From contig NZ_JASTZU010000058.1 in assembly GCF_030282825.1 (NCBI RefSeq), positions 248,001 to 312,000 of the forward strand: 64,000 bases of DNA, given 5' to 3'. Positions 1-8,544 of the stretch are shown here, one piece after another. This DNA is from Aquibacillus rhizosphaerae. Its GTDB lineage: Bacteria > Bacillota > Bacilli > Bacillales > Amphibacillaceae. Under the pieces are notes generated by a model that did no database searches, was not told the DNA's origin, and saw only the letters and a program-made list of their open reading frames with translations. The translations under genes were made by a program, and so were the position numbers. Positions within the stretch are counted from its first letter, which is position 1, and the number at the start of each line of letters is the position of its first letter.

Positions 1-777
1 AGTATTTCCTTTAATATTCCAGAGGATATAACTTTACATAATCCTGATGAATATCAACGTAGTGCGGATATTCCAGATTTACTTGCTGATTTCTTAGATC
101 ACTGGTCCGGCGATTCTCAAGGCTTGAATGTTGAATTGGTAGGTAATACAGCTACTATTAAATTTAATGAATTTCAAGGAACTGAATCGGCGACTGGACT
201 TTTCACAGCGCTTGGTGAAAGTGAGCATTCTCTTCAAGAACTAAAAGGTGTAGAAATTACATTAAGTTTGTATAGAAATGGCAGTGAACTTGTAAAAGAA
301 TTATCCATTCCATTCGAAGTTTATGATGAAGATTCGTTAGATCCAGGAAATGGTGACGACGATAATGATGGGGACAATGAAGAAGAACCTGACACTGGAA
401 ACACTGGTGGAAGTGATAATGAATCTGATAATAATGGTGGAAATGAAGGTTCAGGAAATAATAGTCAAGATGACGCTAATGAAAATTCAGATGGCGATCA
501 TGAGAACGTAGATGATAGCTCTAATGAAAATTCAGATGGCGGTCATGAGATCGCAGATAATATCTCTAATGAGAATTCAGATGACGATCATGATGATAAT
601 AAAAATGCAAACCAAGAAAATGATGACAAGACAAAGAATCAATCATCTAACAATGATAATGAACTACCTAACACTGGTTCGTTCTTCGGAGTTGGATTTT
701 GGGCAATCTTTGGTGCATTCATGATTGCAGTTGGTGGAATTTTAATGTTTGCTCGCTCTCGTTTTGCTAGAGTGTAA
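1..777 (+). CDS. LPXTG-anchored surface protein, C-terminal part (cut by window edge)
   Basis: The reading frame is open from base 1, so the start lies outside the window. The first ~115 residues look like an extracellular beta-rich domain. They are followed by a very acidic Asp/Asn/Glu linker with three copies of a 15-residue unit beginning NENSD (45-bp period from about 478 to 612). The C-terminus is a classic sorting signal: LPNTG at 664-678, a ~25-residue hydrophobic segment and a short RSRFARV basic tail. By family knowledge, sortase cleaves between T and G and links the protein to peptidoglycan, so this is a wall-anchored surface protein. The ligand or function of the ectodomain cannot be read from this fragment. 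A strong terminator follows. Confidence 0.9.
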   Translation, partial: SISFNIPEDITLHNPDEYQRSADIPDLLADFLDHWSGDSQGLNVELVGNTATIKFNEFQGTESATGLFTALGESEHSLQELKGVEITLSLYRNGSELVKELSIPFEVYDEDSLDPGNGDDDNDGDNEEEPDTGNTGGSDNESDNNGGNEGSGNNSQDDANENSDGDHENVDDSSNENSDGGHEIADNISNENSDDDHDDNKNANQENDDKTKNQSSNNDNELPNTGSFFGVGFWAIFGAFMIAVGGILMFARSRFARV

Positions 778-785
778 GTAAATCA

Positions 786-821
786 ACTCCCATTCATACT
801 AGTGTATGGATGGGAGTTTTT
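786..821 (+). terminator. Intrinsic terminator of the LPXTG gene
   Basis: A perfect 14-bp stem (ACTCCCATTCATAC with its complement) closes a TAGT loop and is followed directly by a T run, 8 bp after the stop codon of the surface-protein gene. Confidence 0.92.
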
Positions 822-899
822 CTGATTTTTATGTTGAAAGGCAAAATTCAGCTGACATTACCTGACTATTTTTTCATATAAAAAAGCACCACAAAATGC

Positions 900-1045
900 T
901 AACGGTTTCCGTCGCCAAACTTGAAATTACACTGTCAAATGCACCTAAGATTGCATAACGTATTGAGCCGTATTTTGTAGTAACAATTGCTTATTCAACT
1001 CTTGCTCCCGTTAATTTAAGTATATTTCTTCACAAAATCTGTCAA
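900..1045 (+). repeat. Dispersed intergenic repeat copy
   Basis: This copy carries the core CTTGCTCCCGTTAATTTAAG followed by TTCACA. It is preceded by a segment (GCATAACGTATTGAGCCG and flanks) that recurs almost identically at 14915-14960. It fills the gap between the surface-protein terminator and the first minus-strand cassette-like gene; nothing else is visible in 822-1115. Confidence 0.75.
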
Positions 1046-1115
1046 CCTTTTTTCAAAATTAAGTGCCATAAAAATAATCATTAGGTTTAGATTACCGTTG
1101 CGGAGAATAGTTTTA

Positions 1116-1799
1116 TTAAACGTTACTATTAATAATTAATTCATTATTATCATTTATGATAATTCGATTATTAGTCGACAATGTAATATCAAGAGGATAA
1201 ATAGCGGAAATCTTATCCGAAAATATCCACCTTCGACCTGGCTGAATTAACAACATAAAGACTCCTGTCGTGCTATCTCCCATAAAATTAAGCGATGTAG
1301 CACTTAGCTGATAGTTACCACGTTCTTTTATTCCTATATCAATCAACTGTTGACCCGCAATGATGGAATCATCTACTGTTAGACTAATTTCACTGATATT
1401 TAAGATGTTTCTCGGAGAAAACGGTCCATTTCCCGCTTCAGATATAGAATGCCTAGAGATGAACTCTACAATATTACCAGCTGGGTCATAAAAATAAAGG
1501 GAATGTGCGTCTGAATGAGAAAACTCAGCTTCATCTTCCCCGTCCTCTACATTTAAATTAACTCTTTCTTTAATCCAAGACTTAGCCTCATAGAATTTGT
1601 TACCTTGAATGTTAAAAGCAAAATGATAGTAAGGTTCTCCTTCTACATCTTTCTCCGTAAACTCTAGTTGACTAGAACCGACAACAACCTGAAAGCTATA
1701 TTCATTTTCCTTTGTTAAAGGTAACCCTAGAGTATTAGTGTAAAAATTCTTCATTTCTTTTATATCTCTAGTTTTTAAGGTAACTTGTTTTATTTCCAT
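1116..1799 (-). CDS. VOC-family (glyoxalase/dioxygenase-like) protein
   Basis: A 227-residue protein of the vicinal oxygen chelate superfamily. The N-terminal module begins MEIKQVTLKTRDIKEMKNFY, the usual first beta-strand and helix of a VOC half. It ends with the typical YDPAGNIVEFI strand near residues 105-115, which supplies the metal-ligand Glu. A second, more divergent module fills residues 130-227, so the protein may be a pseudo-dimeric two-module enzyme. A purine-rich AAAGGGGGAA site lies just upstream of the ATG. It stands alone on the minus strand between two repeat regions. The substrate is unknown; VOC members include glyoxalases, ring-cleaving dioxygenases and antibiotic-binding proteins. 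Confidence 0.82.
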   Translation of the reverse strand: MEIKQVTLKTRDIKEMKNFYTNTLGLPLTKENEYSFQVVVGSSQLEFTEKDVEGEPYYHFAFNIQGNKFYEAKSWIKERVNLNVEDGEDEAEFSHSDAHSLYFYDPAGNIVEFISRHSISEAGNGPFSPRNILNISEISLTVDDSIIAGQQLIDIGIKERGNYQLSATSLNFMGDSTTGVFMLLIQPGRRWIFSDKISAIYPLDITLSTNNRIIINDNNELIINSNV

Positions 1800-1919
1800 T
1801 TTTCATTCCCCCTTTATCAAATTTTAAAATTCTCCTCTTCAACTAAACTGTTCTTTAGCAAAAGAGCGACAGCCTTGTATTTCCACATTCGCAACCGTTT
1901 GTTTAATTAAAATAATTAG

Positions 1920-2042
1920 TTACCTCTCTTTTATTTGTTTTAATAAATCAATTATCTCTTCGTTCTGTTTATTTGCTTTTCTAAGTTGCACATCTATACC
2001 GATTAAGGTGATTACTATTATTATAAAGCCAATTTCTAACAA
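1920..2042 (-). CDS. Small single-pass membrane protein, 40 aa
   Basis: A short frame encoding one hydrophobic helix (LLEIGFIIIVITLIGI) followed by a charged amphipathic tail (residues from DVQLRKANKQNEEII to KER). GAGGAG lies 9 nt before a TTG at 2042. An ATG three codons upstream (2051) directly abuts the same Shine-Dalgarno and is a poorer choice. The layout of one membrane helix and a short coiled tail resembles many small Bacillus membrane proteins of unknown role. It lies in an otherwise empty 355-bp gap. Confidence 0.5.
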   Translation of the reverse strand: MLEIGFIIIVITLIGIDVQLRKANKQNEEIIDLLKQIKER

Positions 2043-2155
2043 ACAAATCATCTCCTCAATAGAAGTTTCTTTATATATCCTGCGTCTTTATTTCGATAAT
2101 CTCTTTCTTGAAGATAATCACCCGTTTGTTGAAAAAGAAATAACTAATTCTAAAC

Positions 2156-2446
2156 TTATTCAGTAGCACTAGATATATAATTTTTCCTAACCAAAACAAA
2201 GACTAAAGATAATACTAAAGATATAATTGGGAAAATGATATTCCAAGATGTGATAATAAGTTCTAAATCAGGATAATAATACATGGAATACCATACTTCA
2301 TATAACAAATTAAGAACCAATGTGACCAAAGGACCAACCCAAATCTTCTTCGTAATAGTAGCCAATAAAACCCCTAAACCAATAACTATAATTGGAATTA
2401 TAATCAATTGCATAACAAATGGGTCTACTGAATTGATAAAGCTCAC
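2156..2446 (-). CDS. Small membrane protein, DUF2651-like
   Basis: A 96-residue protein with three predicted membrane segments (about residues 13-33, 36-58 and 66-88) and a short basic tail. The pattern of an N-terminal hydrophobic helix, a KKIWVGPLVT turn and two further helices resembles the DUF2651 family found in single-gene Bacillus loci. That assignment is by recollection and moderate. The GTG start is preceded by GAGGTGA at good spacing. It is flanked by dispersed repeats on the downstream side and by the next VOC unit upstream. Function unknown. Confidence 0.6.
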   Translation of the reverse strand: MSFINSVDPFVMQLIIIPIIVIGLGVLLATITKKIWVGPLVTLVLNLLYEVWYSMYYYPDLELIITSWNIIFPIISLVLSLVFVLVRKNYISSATE

Positions 2447-2489
2447 AACATCACCTCAGCTATATAATAAATTCGATGTCTTTCTCCAC

Positions 2490-2640
2490 TATCCTGCTGC
2501 GTTAATTTAAGTACATCTGTTCATCACATATTAATTTTAACATAAAATTCCAATAATTATTCAAATACAAAAGGATCATCGCAATCGATAATCCTTTGTT
2601 AAACTCTTTCACCCTATAGTTTTTCACAAACTTGACTACT
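2490..2640 (+). repeat. Dispersed intergenic repeat copy (full type)
   Basis: It shows the full unit order: GTTAATTTAAG, a TTCA(TCA)CA box, TTTTAACATAAAATTCC, then a hairpin (GGATCATCGCAATCGATAATCC) with an A-tract on its left. Read on the minus strand, the hairpin followed by a T-rich tract would terminate the upstream gene, and the TTATGTTAAAA box looks like a -10 region for the next minus-strand gene. Confidence 0.8.
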
Positions 2641-2644
2641 ACTT

Positions 2645-3028
2645 TCAACCAACTTTAATTCCAAAAGCTATCCACCTTCTATCAATGTCTTCAACTACAA
2701 ATTCCTTATTATTGTAATCAGTATTATCTAAAGAACGGACTATATTCACATTAGAATTGAGTAATTCTTCTTGAAGTTCCTTTTGATTCTTCGTAATAAA
2801 GTAAGCGTCGTATCCGTAGCCGTATAAGTCTCTATTAGGAATTACCTTTTGTCCATTAGTTTTGGTTATGATAATTTCTGTTGTATCACGATACAAGCAA
2901 ATATGAGGTTCATTCGCATTCAAATAATGAACAGCCGTAAATCCCATTTTATGTTCATAAAAATTTGCAGTTTTTATTATGTCCTGTGTTGGAAAAATAC
3001 AGTGTGATTCTATTAAAAGGTTCTTCAT
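2645..3028 (-). CDS. VOC-family / bleomycin-resistance-like protein
   Basis: A 127-residue single-module VOC protein. The segment CIFPTQDIIKTANFYEHKMG is the standard first beta-alpha unit, HICLYRD is the central strand, and the C-terminal strand FVVEDIDRRWIAFG closes the fold, as in the glyoxalase/bleomycin resistance family. The start is set by AAGGAGAAAGTAA directly before the ATG. The unit has its own repeat on each side and no co-transcribed partner. It may bind or modify a small hydrophobic ligand; no substrate can be inferred. Confidence 0.8.
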   Translation of the reverse strand: MKNLLIESHCIFPTQDIIKTANFYEHKMGFTAVHYLNANEPHICLYRDTTEIIITKTNGQKVIPNRDLYGYGYDAYFITKNQKELQEELLNSNVNIVRSLDNTDYNNKEFVVEDIDRRWIAFGIKVG

Positions 3029-3094
3029 TTACTTTCTCCTTATATATAAGTTTCCCAATTTATTTTCTATAAACCTTAGTGAAATCCCTTCTTT

Positions 3095-3180
3095 CACTGA
3101 ACTGCCCTTTAATGCAATAGGATCTGTCACATCTACAACTTATTGTTCAATATTTGCACCCGTTAGGTGAATAATCTCTG
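3095..3180 (+). repeat. Dispersed intergenic repeat, short subtype
   Basis: This subtype reads GCAATAGGATCTGTCACATC, then TTGTTCAAT, then TTTGCACCCGTTAGGTGAA. The same ordered blocks recur at 11190-11265, so it is a second version of the array repeat that shares only the core. Confidence 0.75.
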
Positions 3181-3236
3181 GTTATAATCACAATTCTATT
3201 TCAATTATAAAAACAAATCTTTTCTAATTTAAAATA

Positions 3237-3395
3237 TTATTTGAAATTATCTGGATTGATATATAACTTTAATATACTTGGGTTTACGAACCTTATTGAA
3301 CCTACCTCCCCACAATCCAAACAGACAGTTAGTTCTTTTTCAAACTCTGGTACTTTTACAAATGAATTTCCACCACAGTTTTTGCATTTTTTCAT
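3237..3395 (-). CDS. Zinc-ribbon protein, 52 aa
   Basis: A 52-residue protein starting MKKCKNCGGNS, with two CxxC knuckles: CKNC at residues 4-7 and CLDC at residues 25-28. This spacing is typical of a small zinc ribbon. The tail is neutral and shows no further domain. AGGGGGAG lies 8 nt upstream of the ATG. An overlapping upstream ATG in the same leader ends after two codons. Small zinc ribbons of this kind occur as free-standing genes in Bacillus; the partner is unknown. The group II intron lies directly upstream, inside the repeat that would otherwise precede this gene, so its natural promoter region may have been split. Confidence 0.75.
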   Translation of the reverse strand: MKKCKNCGGNSFVKVPEFEKELTVCLDCGEVGSIRFVNPSILKLYINPDNFK

Positions 3396-3481
3396 TTCAT
3401 ATCTCCCCCTCGCTAAAAGTTAATTGTTTTTCATTATTAAATAAATTACACATAAATGAGCATTAATCCTTCTTGATACAG

Positions 3482-6193
3482 ATAGGTAAGGGTTTGAAGT
3501 TATCGCTCCCTTTTCCCCCTGTTCACACCAGTACGTGCGACTTTCACCGCATACGGCGTTCCAACTAATCCAATTCATTCAATTTTATGTATTTTAGGTT
3601 TGACTTGCTTTCTTCGAAATCAAACAGCTTGATTATGATATTGTAATCGAAGTTCGTTAAGTTTTTCTATTTGCTTTTTGGTTAGATTTAAGATTTGTAA
3701 TAGTGCTTTTATCTTATCATTGTCTTTCATGTGTACTAGTCTGTGGACTGATTCATGAAGTATTACTAGATTTGAGAATGAATCATCTTTTGAAAGATGA
3801 TAAGGATTCTTATGGTGGCAATGCCAATCATTTAGACCTAGTTCTACACCAGAAATGGCACACTTACCATACTGAGCGATAAATTTACTTATTCGATTGT
3901 CGTTATATTCAATTGTCCGATTTGGAATAAAGCTTTTCATGATGTAAGATAAGACATCTTTATTTATGGCTTTTAACCCTTTGTGTATCTTTTCTCTACC
4001 TTCGGTCGTGTAATTGCAAGTATCCTGGGGAAAGCATAAATTCGTTTTATATTTTTGGGCATGAATGGGTACAAACACCATGTTTCTTATCTTATATAGT
4101 TTGCATTTGTATCCTCTATACCTCTTTTGTAATGTCTTGGTCATGTCATGAAATTCTGCGTCAGTTCTTAGAATCCTTAGGCGATTATACATCGTTTTTC
4201 GTAGATAAGAGTTTAACTCATTAAGATTTATCGTAATTCCAGTGGCTGCGGAATAGTAATTTTGTATCCCCATAACGATAGTGTTGAAATTCCAAACGGT
4301 TTGATTACTAGGATGTTTCTGAACAACTTTGATTGCTTCTTTTATTTTGTTAGAAGCACTTAGTTGTGCTTTTTTAGACATATTTGACTTGGCGACATAG
4401 CCGTACTTTGTCTTGCCTTTTCTTACTGCTTTAATAGAAAAACCGAGAAATTCGGAAGAATTTTTCTTTAGATTAATTACCTTAGATTTTTCTTCGCTTG
4501 TTTCAAGGTGTAACCTAGTCATCAAGAAGTCTTTAATGGCATAGTTCATTCTTATTGCTTGTGAACGAGTACGGCATAAAACCTTAAAGTCGTCCGCATA
4601 GCGGACGATAAAGCATTCTTTTAGTCTCGTTCTCTTAAGTGCTTGGTGTTTAATTCCTTTAGTTTTATAGTTGAAATTAGTATCGAATGATTCCCACTGA
4701 TTACTAATCCACCAGTCAAGTTCATTTAACACAATGTTTGAGAGTAATGGAGATAAAATGCCACCTTGCGGTGTTCCCTTAGTTGGTATCCCTTCACCAT
4801 CAATCTCTGCTTTTAAGAGTTTTGTAATAATGGATAGAAGTGGTTTATCTTTTATTCCTACAGACCAAATTTGTTTTAAAAGTTTACTATGATTTACGTT
4901 ATCAAAGAACCCCTTTATATCAACATCAATACAATGATGGAGTCCAGATAGGTTTATAAGGAATTCAAACCTAGCCTTTGCATGATGTGTATTTCGGTTA
5001 GGTCTAAATCCATAACTATGCTTATAAAACTTTGCTTCACAAATAGGTTCTAATACTTGCAGTATGCACTGTTGAAAAATCCTATCCCAAATAGTTGGAA
5101 TTCCTAAAGGTCTAGACTTACCATTAGGTTTTGGAATCAAAACACGTCTGACTTTCTGAGGTTCATATGATTGAAACATGTTTTGAACCCTTGTTACTAC
5201 TTCTTCCACTGATAAATGACTAATATCTTTAATTGTTAATTTATCTGTTCCTGCCGTTTTACTTCCAGTGTTTCTTTTAATATTTCGATAGGCAAGACGT
5301 ATATTTTCATTAGAACTCATCAATTCTATTAATCCATAAAACTTATCACCATTGGTACTACGAGCATAAAGGGTGTCGAAACACTCTTGTAGATTGTAAT
5401 ACTCGTTATGCCTCAGTTTCTTCCGTTTCAATAAGTCGGCTACCCCTTTCGGAGTTAAACCTCTTTTAGTCTTACGAGAACCTTATTAACCGATAAAGAT
5501 CTGCCTTACATGGTTGAATGATTCTTCATTAGTCTAGTGGCTATCCCTCTGTGTTGATTAAACACTTCATTGGTACCGTGCCACCACTTTCACTGATACA
5601 AAAATAAGTTATACCATAACTATTGTCATTATGGTTTTCCCTATTACCATTTCATCGGAAGCAAGCCCTTCACGTTATCAGCTTACAACGTTGAATTATA
5701 TCTATTATAGAAAGAACTTAGGTGCTTCCTTTAAGCCTGTTAACGTTCATACGCCTATAACGCATCATGGATTTTCATATAAGTTAGTCTTACTCACCCA
5801 CAGTTAACATCACAATTTAGTGATATACACATTTCTATGTATCGTGCGTTTAGACCCGTACCTTCAGAAGTTTGTCAGCTTAACCTTTTTCTTGTAGATT
5901 TATTCGCATACTCACCATATTCATTCAACTCAAGCATCATGATTTACACCACCCCATCGGGTAGGATTTCGTCAGCTAAACTACACTGTTACGGTAAGTT
6001 CTTACGCCTTTTCACCGAGCTCTTAACACTATCATTCTTACTAAATCTAGTGCTAATCGACTAAGAGAGAACCCTTCCGAGCGTTACCTCTTCATTTGAT
6101 TCTTCGATATAATCCTTCAATTCCACAAGGAATTGCCTAGCCTTTACCAGAGAGATGTAACCATCCTCCATTTAAACTAGGAACATTTCGCAC
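3482..6193 (-). mobile_element. Group II intron (~2.7 kb) inserted in an array repeat
   Basis: On the minus strand the element begins with GTGCGAAATG (6193 leftwards), which matches the GUGYG 5' consensus. It has ~760 nt of non-coding RNA (domains I-III), then the maturase gene. Near the 3' end lies a domain V-like hairpin (GCCGTATGCGGTGAAAGTCG, about 3530-3560) and a domain VI stem with CCCTTACCTAT, ending AT at about 3482. The flanking bases join to give a normal copy of the dispersed repeat (GGGTGCATTAGTT on the 5' side), so the insertion point is in the repeat core. The 3' boundary is uncertain by a few bases. Confidence 0.85.
3620..5431 (-). CDS. ltrA: Group II intron reverse transcriptase/maturase with HNH endonuclease
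   Basis: A 603-residue intron-encoded protein. Reverse transcriptase blocks run from about residue 60 (GSKTAGTDKLTI, RRVLIPKPNGKSRPLGIPT), with the catalytic YADD at about 278 inside RYADDFKVLC. A thumb/maturase X region follows (about 350-460). The C-terminus carries an HNH endonuclease (CAISGVELGLNDWHCHHKNP, then NLVILHESVHRLVH). By family knowledge it promotes intron splicing, cuts the target bottom strand and primes reverse transcription. All key residues seem intact, so the element may be active. I cannot assign the intron class with certainty; the presence of HNH argues against a typical class C element. Confidence 0.95.
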   Translation of the reverse strand: MKRKKLRHNEYYNLQECFDTLYARSTNGDKFYGLIELMSSNENIRLAYRNIKRNTGSKTAGTDKLTIKDISHLSVEEVVTRVQNMFQSYEPQKVRRVLIPKPNGKSRPLGIPTIWDRIFQQCILQVLEPICEAKFYKHSYGFRPNRNTHHAKARFEFLINLSGLHHCIDVDIKGFFDNVNHSKLLKQIWSVGIKDKPLLSIITKLLKAEIDGEGIPTKGTPQGGILSPLLSNIVLNELDWWISNQWESFDTNFNYKTKGIKHQALKRTRLKECFIVRYADDFKVLCRTRSQAIRMNYAIKDFLMTRLHLETSEEKSKVINLKKNSSEFLGFSIKAVRKGKTKYGYVAKSNMSKKAQLSASNKIKEAIKVVQKHPSNQTVWNFNTIVMGIQNYYSAATGITINLNELNSYLRKTMYNRLRILRTDAEFHDMTKTLQKRYRGYKCKLYKIRNMVFVPIHAQKYKTNLCFPQDTCNYTTEGREKIHKGLKAINKDVLSYIMKSFIPNRTIEYNDNRISKFIAQYGKCAISGVELGLNDWHCHHKNPYHLSKDDSFSNLVILHESVHRLVHMKDNDKIKALLQILNLTKKQIEKLNELRLQYHNQAV

Positions 6194-6245
6194 AACTAAT
6201 GCACCCATTCGTTTAAGTGTACTATTTCACAATAAAACTTTAAGA
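6194..6245 (+). repeat. Right half of the intron-split array repeat
   Basis: AACTAATGCACCCATTCGTT then TAAGTGTACTATTTCACA matches the array core (TTCAAC...GCACCCGTTA...TTAAGT...TTCACA). The left half (ATTAATCCTTCTTGATACA) is at 3462-3480 on the other side of the intron. Confidence 0.7.
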
Positions 6246-6288
6246 TATGTAATAAGTGATCTTAACTTAGGGATAGATCCTTTGGTTT

Positions 6289-6852
6289 TTATCTCCTCAA
6301 TAATGTTTCAATATGTTCTTTTACATCATTCCAATTTTCATCAATAATACTATAAACAACATAATCTAACCCATTATACTTTTTTCTTAGAACCCCTTCT
6401 TTTTTTGCTCCCAACCGTTCAATAGCCTTTTGTGAACGATGGTGAGTTGAAATAGTGATAATTTCTACTCGTACAGCATTCCAAACCTCAAAGGCATATT
6501 TTAATAATAAATATTTACTTTCTGTGTTTACCTGAGTCCTCCAAACATCAGGTGAATACCAAGTCCAACCAACGTTGAGGTTCTTATGTAGTTTAGAAAT
6601 TCTCAAATATCGAGTCATTCCAACCATTTTATTTAGCTTGTTATCAAAAACAGCGTATGGAAATTCTTCGCCCCGTTCTCTTCCTGAAATCGCAGTTCTC
6701 ACAAAATTGTCCATCTCTTTTTCAGTATGTATTTTTATAGGTAGGTTTGCCCATATTTCAGGAGAACGTGAGCATTGAAATAATAAGTCGGTTTGTTCAA
6801 CTTCTAAAGGGATTAATGATACTCTTTCGCCTTGTAAATGAACAAAATTCAT
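6289..6852 (-). CDS. GNAT acetyltransferase (RimJ/RimL type)
   Basis: An acetyltransferase of about 187 residues. LQGERVSLIPLE is the usual N-terminal strand, YLRISKLHKNLNVGWTWYSP spans the central beta strands, VWRTQVNTESKYLLLKYAF is the acetyl-CoA pyrophosphate-loop region (degenerate compared with the RGxGxG form), and AIERLGAKKEGVLRKKYN is the C-terminal strand typical of the RimJ/RimL subgroup. I chose the internal ATG at 6852 because GGAGGG lies upstream of it; a start 17 codons earlier has no ribosome site. It is an isolated minus-strand unit, immediately upstream of the intron. Substrate unknown; relatives acetylate proteins, aminoglycosides or small amines. Confidence 0.8.
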   Translation of the reverse strand: MNFVHLQGERVSLIPLEVEQTDLLFQCSRSPEIWANLPIKIHTEKEMDNFVRTAISGRERGEEFPYAVFDNKLNKMVGMTRYLRISKLHKNLNVGWTWYSPDVWRTQVNTESKYLLLKYAFEVWNAVRVEIITISTHHRSQKAIERLGAKKEGVLRKKYNGLDYVVYSIIDENWNDVKEHIETLLRR

Positions 6853-7065
6853 AGAAACAAGTTCCCTCCATTCAGTGTTAAAAAATCTATATTCTCGAAC
6901 CAAATCAAATAAGGTTAGTTAGATAAATATTACCATAAAAGTACATTTCGTTATTCAACTATTCTGGCCTATTAACACAATAAACACATACTCTTATTGA
7001 AGAAATGCATCCTTTAGTGAAATACTACAAAGGAATCACATAACTGACTGTGAAAAGTTTATCCT

Positions 7066-7362
7066 CTACAATTCAGTGGGACCACTCATTTGGGACATAA
7101 GTAAAGCAAAAACGAAAAATGCTCCACTTCCAAATGCGATGATTATCGCTAAAACCGCAAGGGAATTTTTTTCTGTATCTTTAAAAACAGCTATAACGCC
7201 AAAAATCAAAGATACAATGATGGACAACGAGACAAGAAAAAAACCGAAATAAGGATGGATTCTTATTAGCCCATACATCAATGCAAATAAAAATGGCATT
7301 GAAAATATACTTAAAAATAAAGACCAGTAGCTTCTCCAAGAGAAATTTTTCAATTTAGTCAC
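7066..7362 (-). CDS. Small membrane protein, 98 aa
   Basis: The protein has three predicted transmembrane segments (about residues 13-32, 37-60 and 66-90), a short basic N-terminus (MTKLKNFSWRS) and a polar tail. No recognisable motif is present. The start follows a short leader with GAGGAGTG near the ATG. It stands between the GNAT gene and the DUF4871 lipoprotein, all on the minus strand. Function cannot be inferred. Confidence 0.6.
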   Translation of the reverse strand: MTKLKNFSWRSYWSLFLSIFSMPFLFALMYGLIRIHPYFGFFLVSLSIIVSLIFGVIAVFKDTEKNSLAVLAIIIAFGSGAFFVFALLMSQMSGPTEL

Positions 7363-7457
7363 TCCTCAAATATTTAACTATTCTGCAAACTCTATCAAGT
7401 AGTTTCACAGACTATGACAAATTAATTTGAAAATGAACGACTTTGTAGATAAATTAC

Positions 7458-7934
7458 TTATTTTTCTTGTACATTAACTATTACATTACCAAACAATTTA
7501 TCATCAAAATACACTTCTAACCTCCATTTCCCTGGACTAGGTAACATCATTGATGAAGGAATATGTTGGTCTGCTCCCAAATGTGGAGAATGTAAATTAT
7601 TATGACCTTCAAAAACAGTAATTTTTTTATTGGTTTTATTACTTATACCGAGCACTTTAAACGGTTGAGTAAAAGTATCTTCCTTCCCCCAAAAAAACCA
7701 CATATATTTCTGTTTTTCACCTTCTATAAAAGGTCCGTACTCTGAAAAACCAAATTTTCCATTATCCCCAATTCTAAATACAAAGTTTTCTTTCTTACCG
7801 TCATCTGTTACTACAACTTCTCGAACAAGCGTTGGACTTTCTTCCCAACTTTGTTCGGCTTCACTTGTATTCTCCTCTTTTGAGCACCCCATAAGCAATA
7901 ATCCACTTATAAAAATGAGAGCAATTTTTTTAAT
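7458..7934 (-). CDS. DUF4871-family lipoprotein, apparent ATT start
   Basis: A predicted secreted lipoprotein. The lipobox LLLMGC is followed by an acidic linker and a domain whose HSPHLGADQHIPSSMMLP and GKWRLEVYFDDKLFG segments match the DUF4871 family (YhfM-like) of Bacillus. A usable signal peptide (KKIALIFISGLLLMGC) is encoded only if translation begins at an ATT at 7934, placed 8 nt after a perfect AGGAGG. The nearest standard start (TTG at 7898) would remove most of the signal and has no ribosome site. ATT initiation is known but rare (infC). The start may instead be a mutated ATG, which would make the gene poorly expressed. Confidence 0.75.
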   Translation of the reverse strand: MKKIALIFISGLLLMGCSKEENTSEAEQSWEESPTLVREVVVTDDGKKENFVFRIGDNGKFGFSEYGPFIEGEKQKYMWFFWGKEDTFTQPFKVLGISNKTNKKITVFEGHNNLHSPHLGADQHIPSSMMLPSPGKWRLEVYFDDKLFGNVIVNVQEK

Positions 7935-7964
7935 GAATAACGCCTCCTAACCTTTTTTTCAATA

Positions 7965-8095
7965 CTGCCCGTTAATTTAAGTACAACTGTTCACACACTT
8001 AGTTTAACATAATATTCCAATTATTCTTTAAATAAAAAAATAACACCGTAATCGATAATCCCTTGTAAAATTATCCCCCCCCTTTAGAGTAACAA
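7965..8095 (+). repeat. Dispersed intergenic repeat copy (full type)
   Basis: Blocks in order: TGCCCGTTAATTTAAGTACA, TTCACACA, TTTAACATAATATTCCAAT, then CACCGTAATCGATAATCCC. The copy sits between the DUF4871 lipoprotein and the NIPSNAP gene. Confidence 0.8.
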
Positions 8096-8101
8096 GCATA
8101 A

Positions 8102-8464
8102 TTACTTTTGTGACAAGATAGTTTTATCTATAGGTACGGTTGTTTCTATAAAATCTTGATCAATATTAAAAAATACTTCATTCAATTTTTCTCGTCCACC
8201 AATTTTTTGAAACCGTTTTTGGACACGCTTTACGTGTTCTTCATCACTTTTAACTTTATTTTCAATGATTTCATAATCATCATAGCTATCATATTCCCAT
8301 ATTGCAAAGATATCTATAGCACCTTCGTTCTCTTTAGTCATCCATCTACCAACTAACCTTGCACCATATTTAAGTTGGCTTGGTAAAAGCGTTTCATTAA
8401 AATGCTTGTTAAACTCATCTAAGATATTTGGAGCGACTTTGTACATTTTTCTACGATAAATCAT
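8102..8464 (-). CDS. NIPSNAP-family protein
   Basis: A 120-residue protein starting MIYRRKMYKVAPNILDEFNK, with the dimeric alpha/beta-barrel signature of NIPSNAP/EthD-like small proteins: YGARLVGRWMT in the middle strand and IDIFAIWEYDSYDDY just after. The start at 8464 has AAAGGAGAGAG upstream; a start 31 codons earlier lacks one and runs into the upstream repeat. The family is often found as stress- or detoxification-associated single genes, but the biochemical role is unknown. It forms an isolated unit between two copies of the dispersed repeat. Confidence 0.8.
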   Translation of the reverse strand: MIYRRKMYKVAPNILDEFNKHFNETLLPSQLKYGARLVGRWMTKENEGAIDIFAIWEYDSYDDYEIIENKVKSDEEHVKRVQKRFQKIGGREKLNEVFFNIDQDFIETTVPIDKTILSQK

Positions 8465-8544
8465 GTTTTCACTCTCTCCTTTATAATTTTTGTTGATAAT
8501 GATTGAAACTCCTCTCGAATAAACCTGCCCATAATTACAACATC

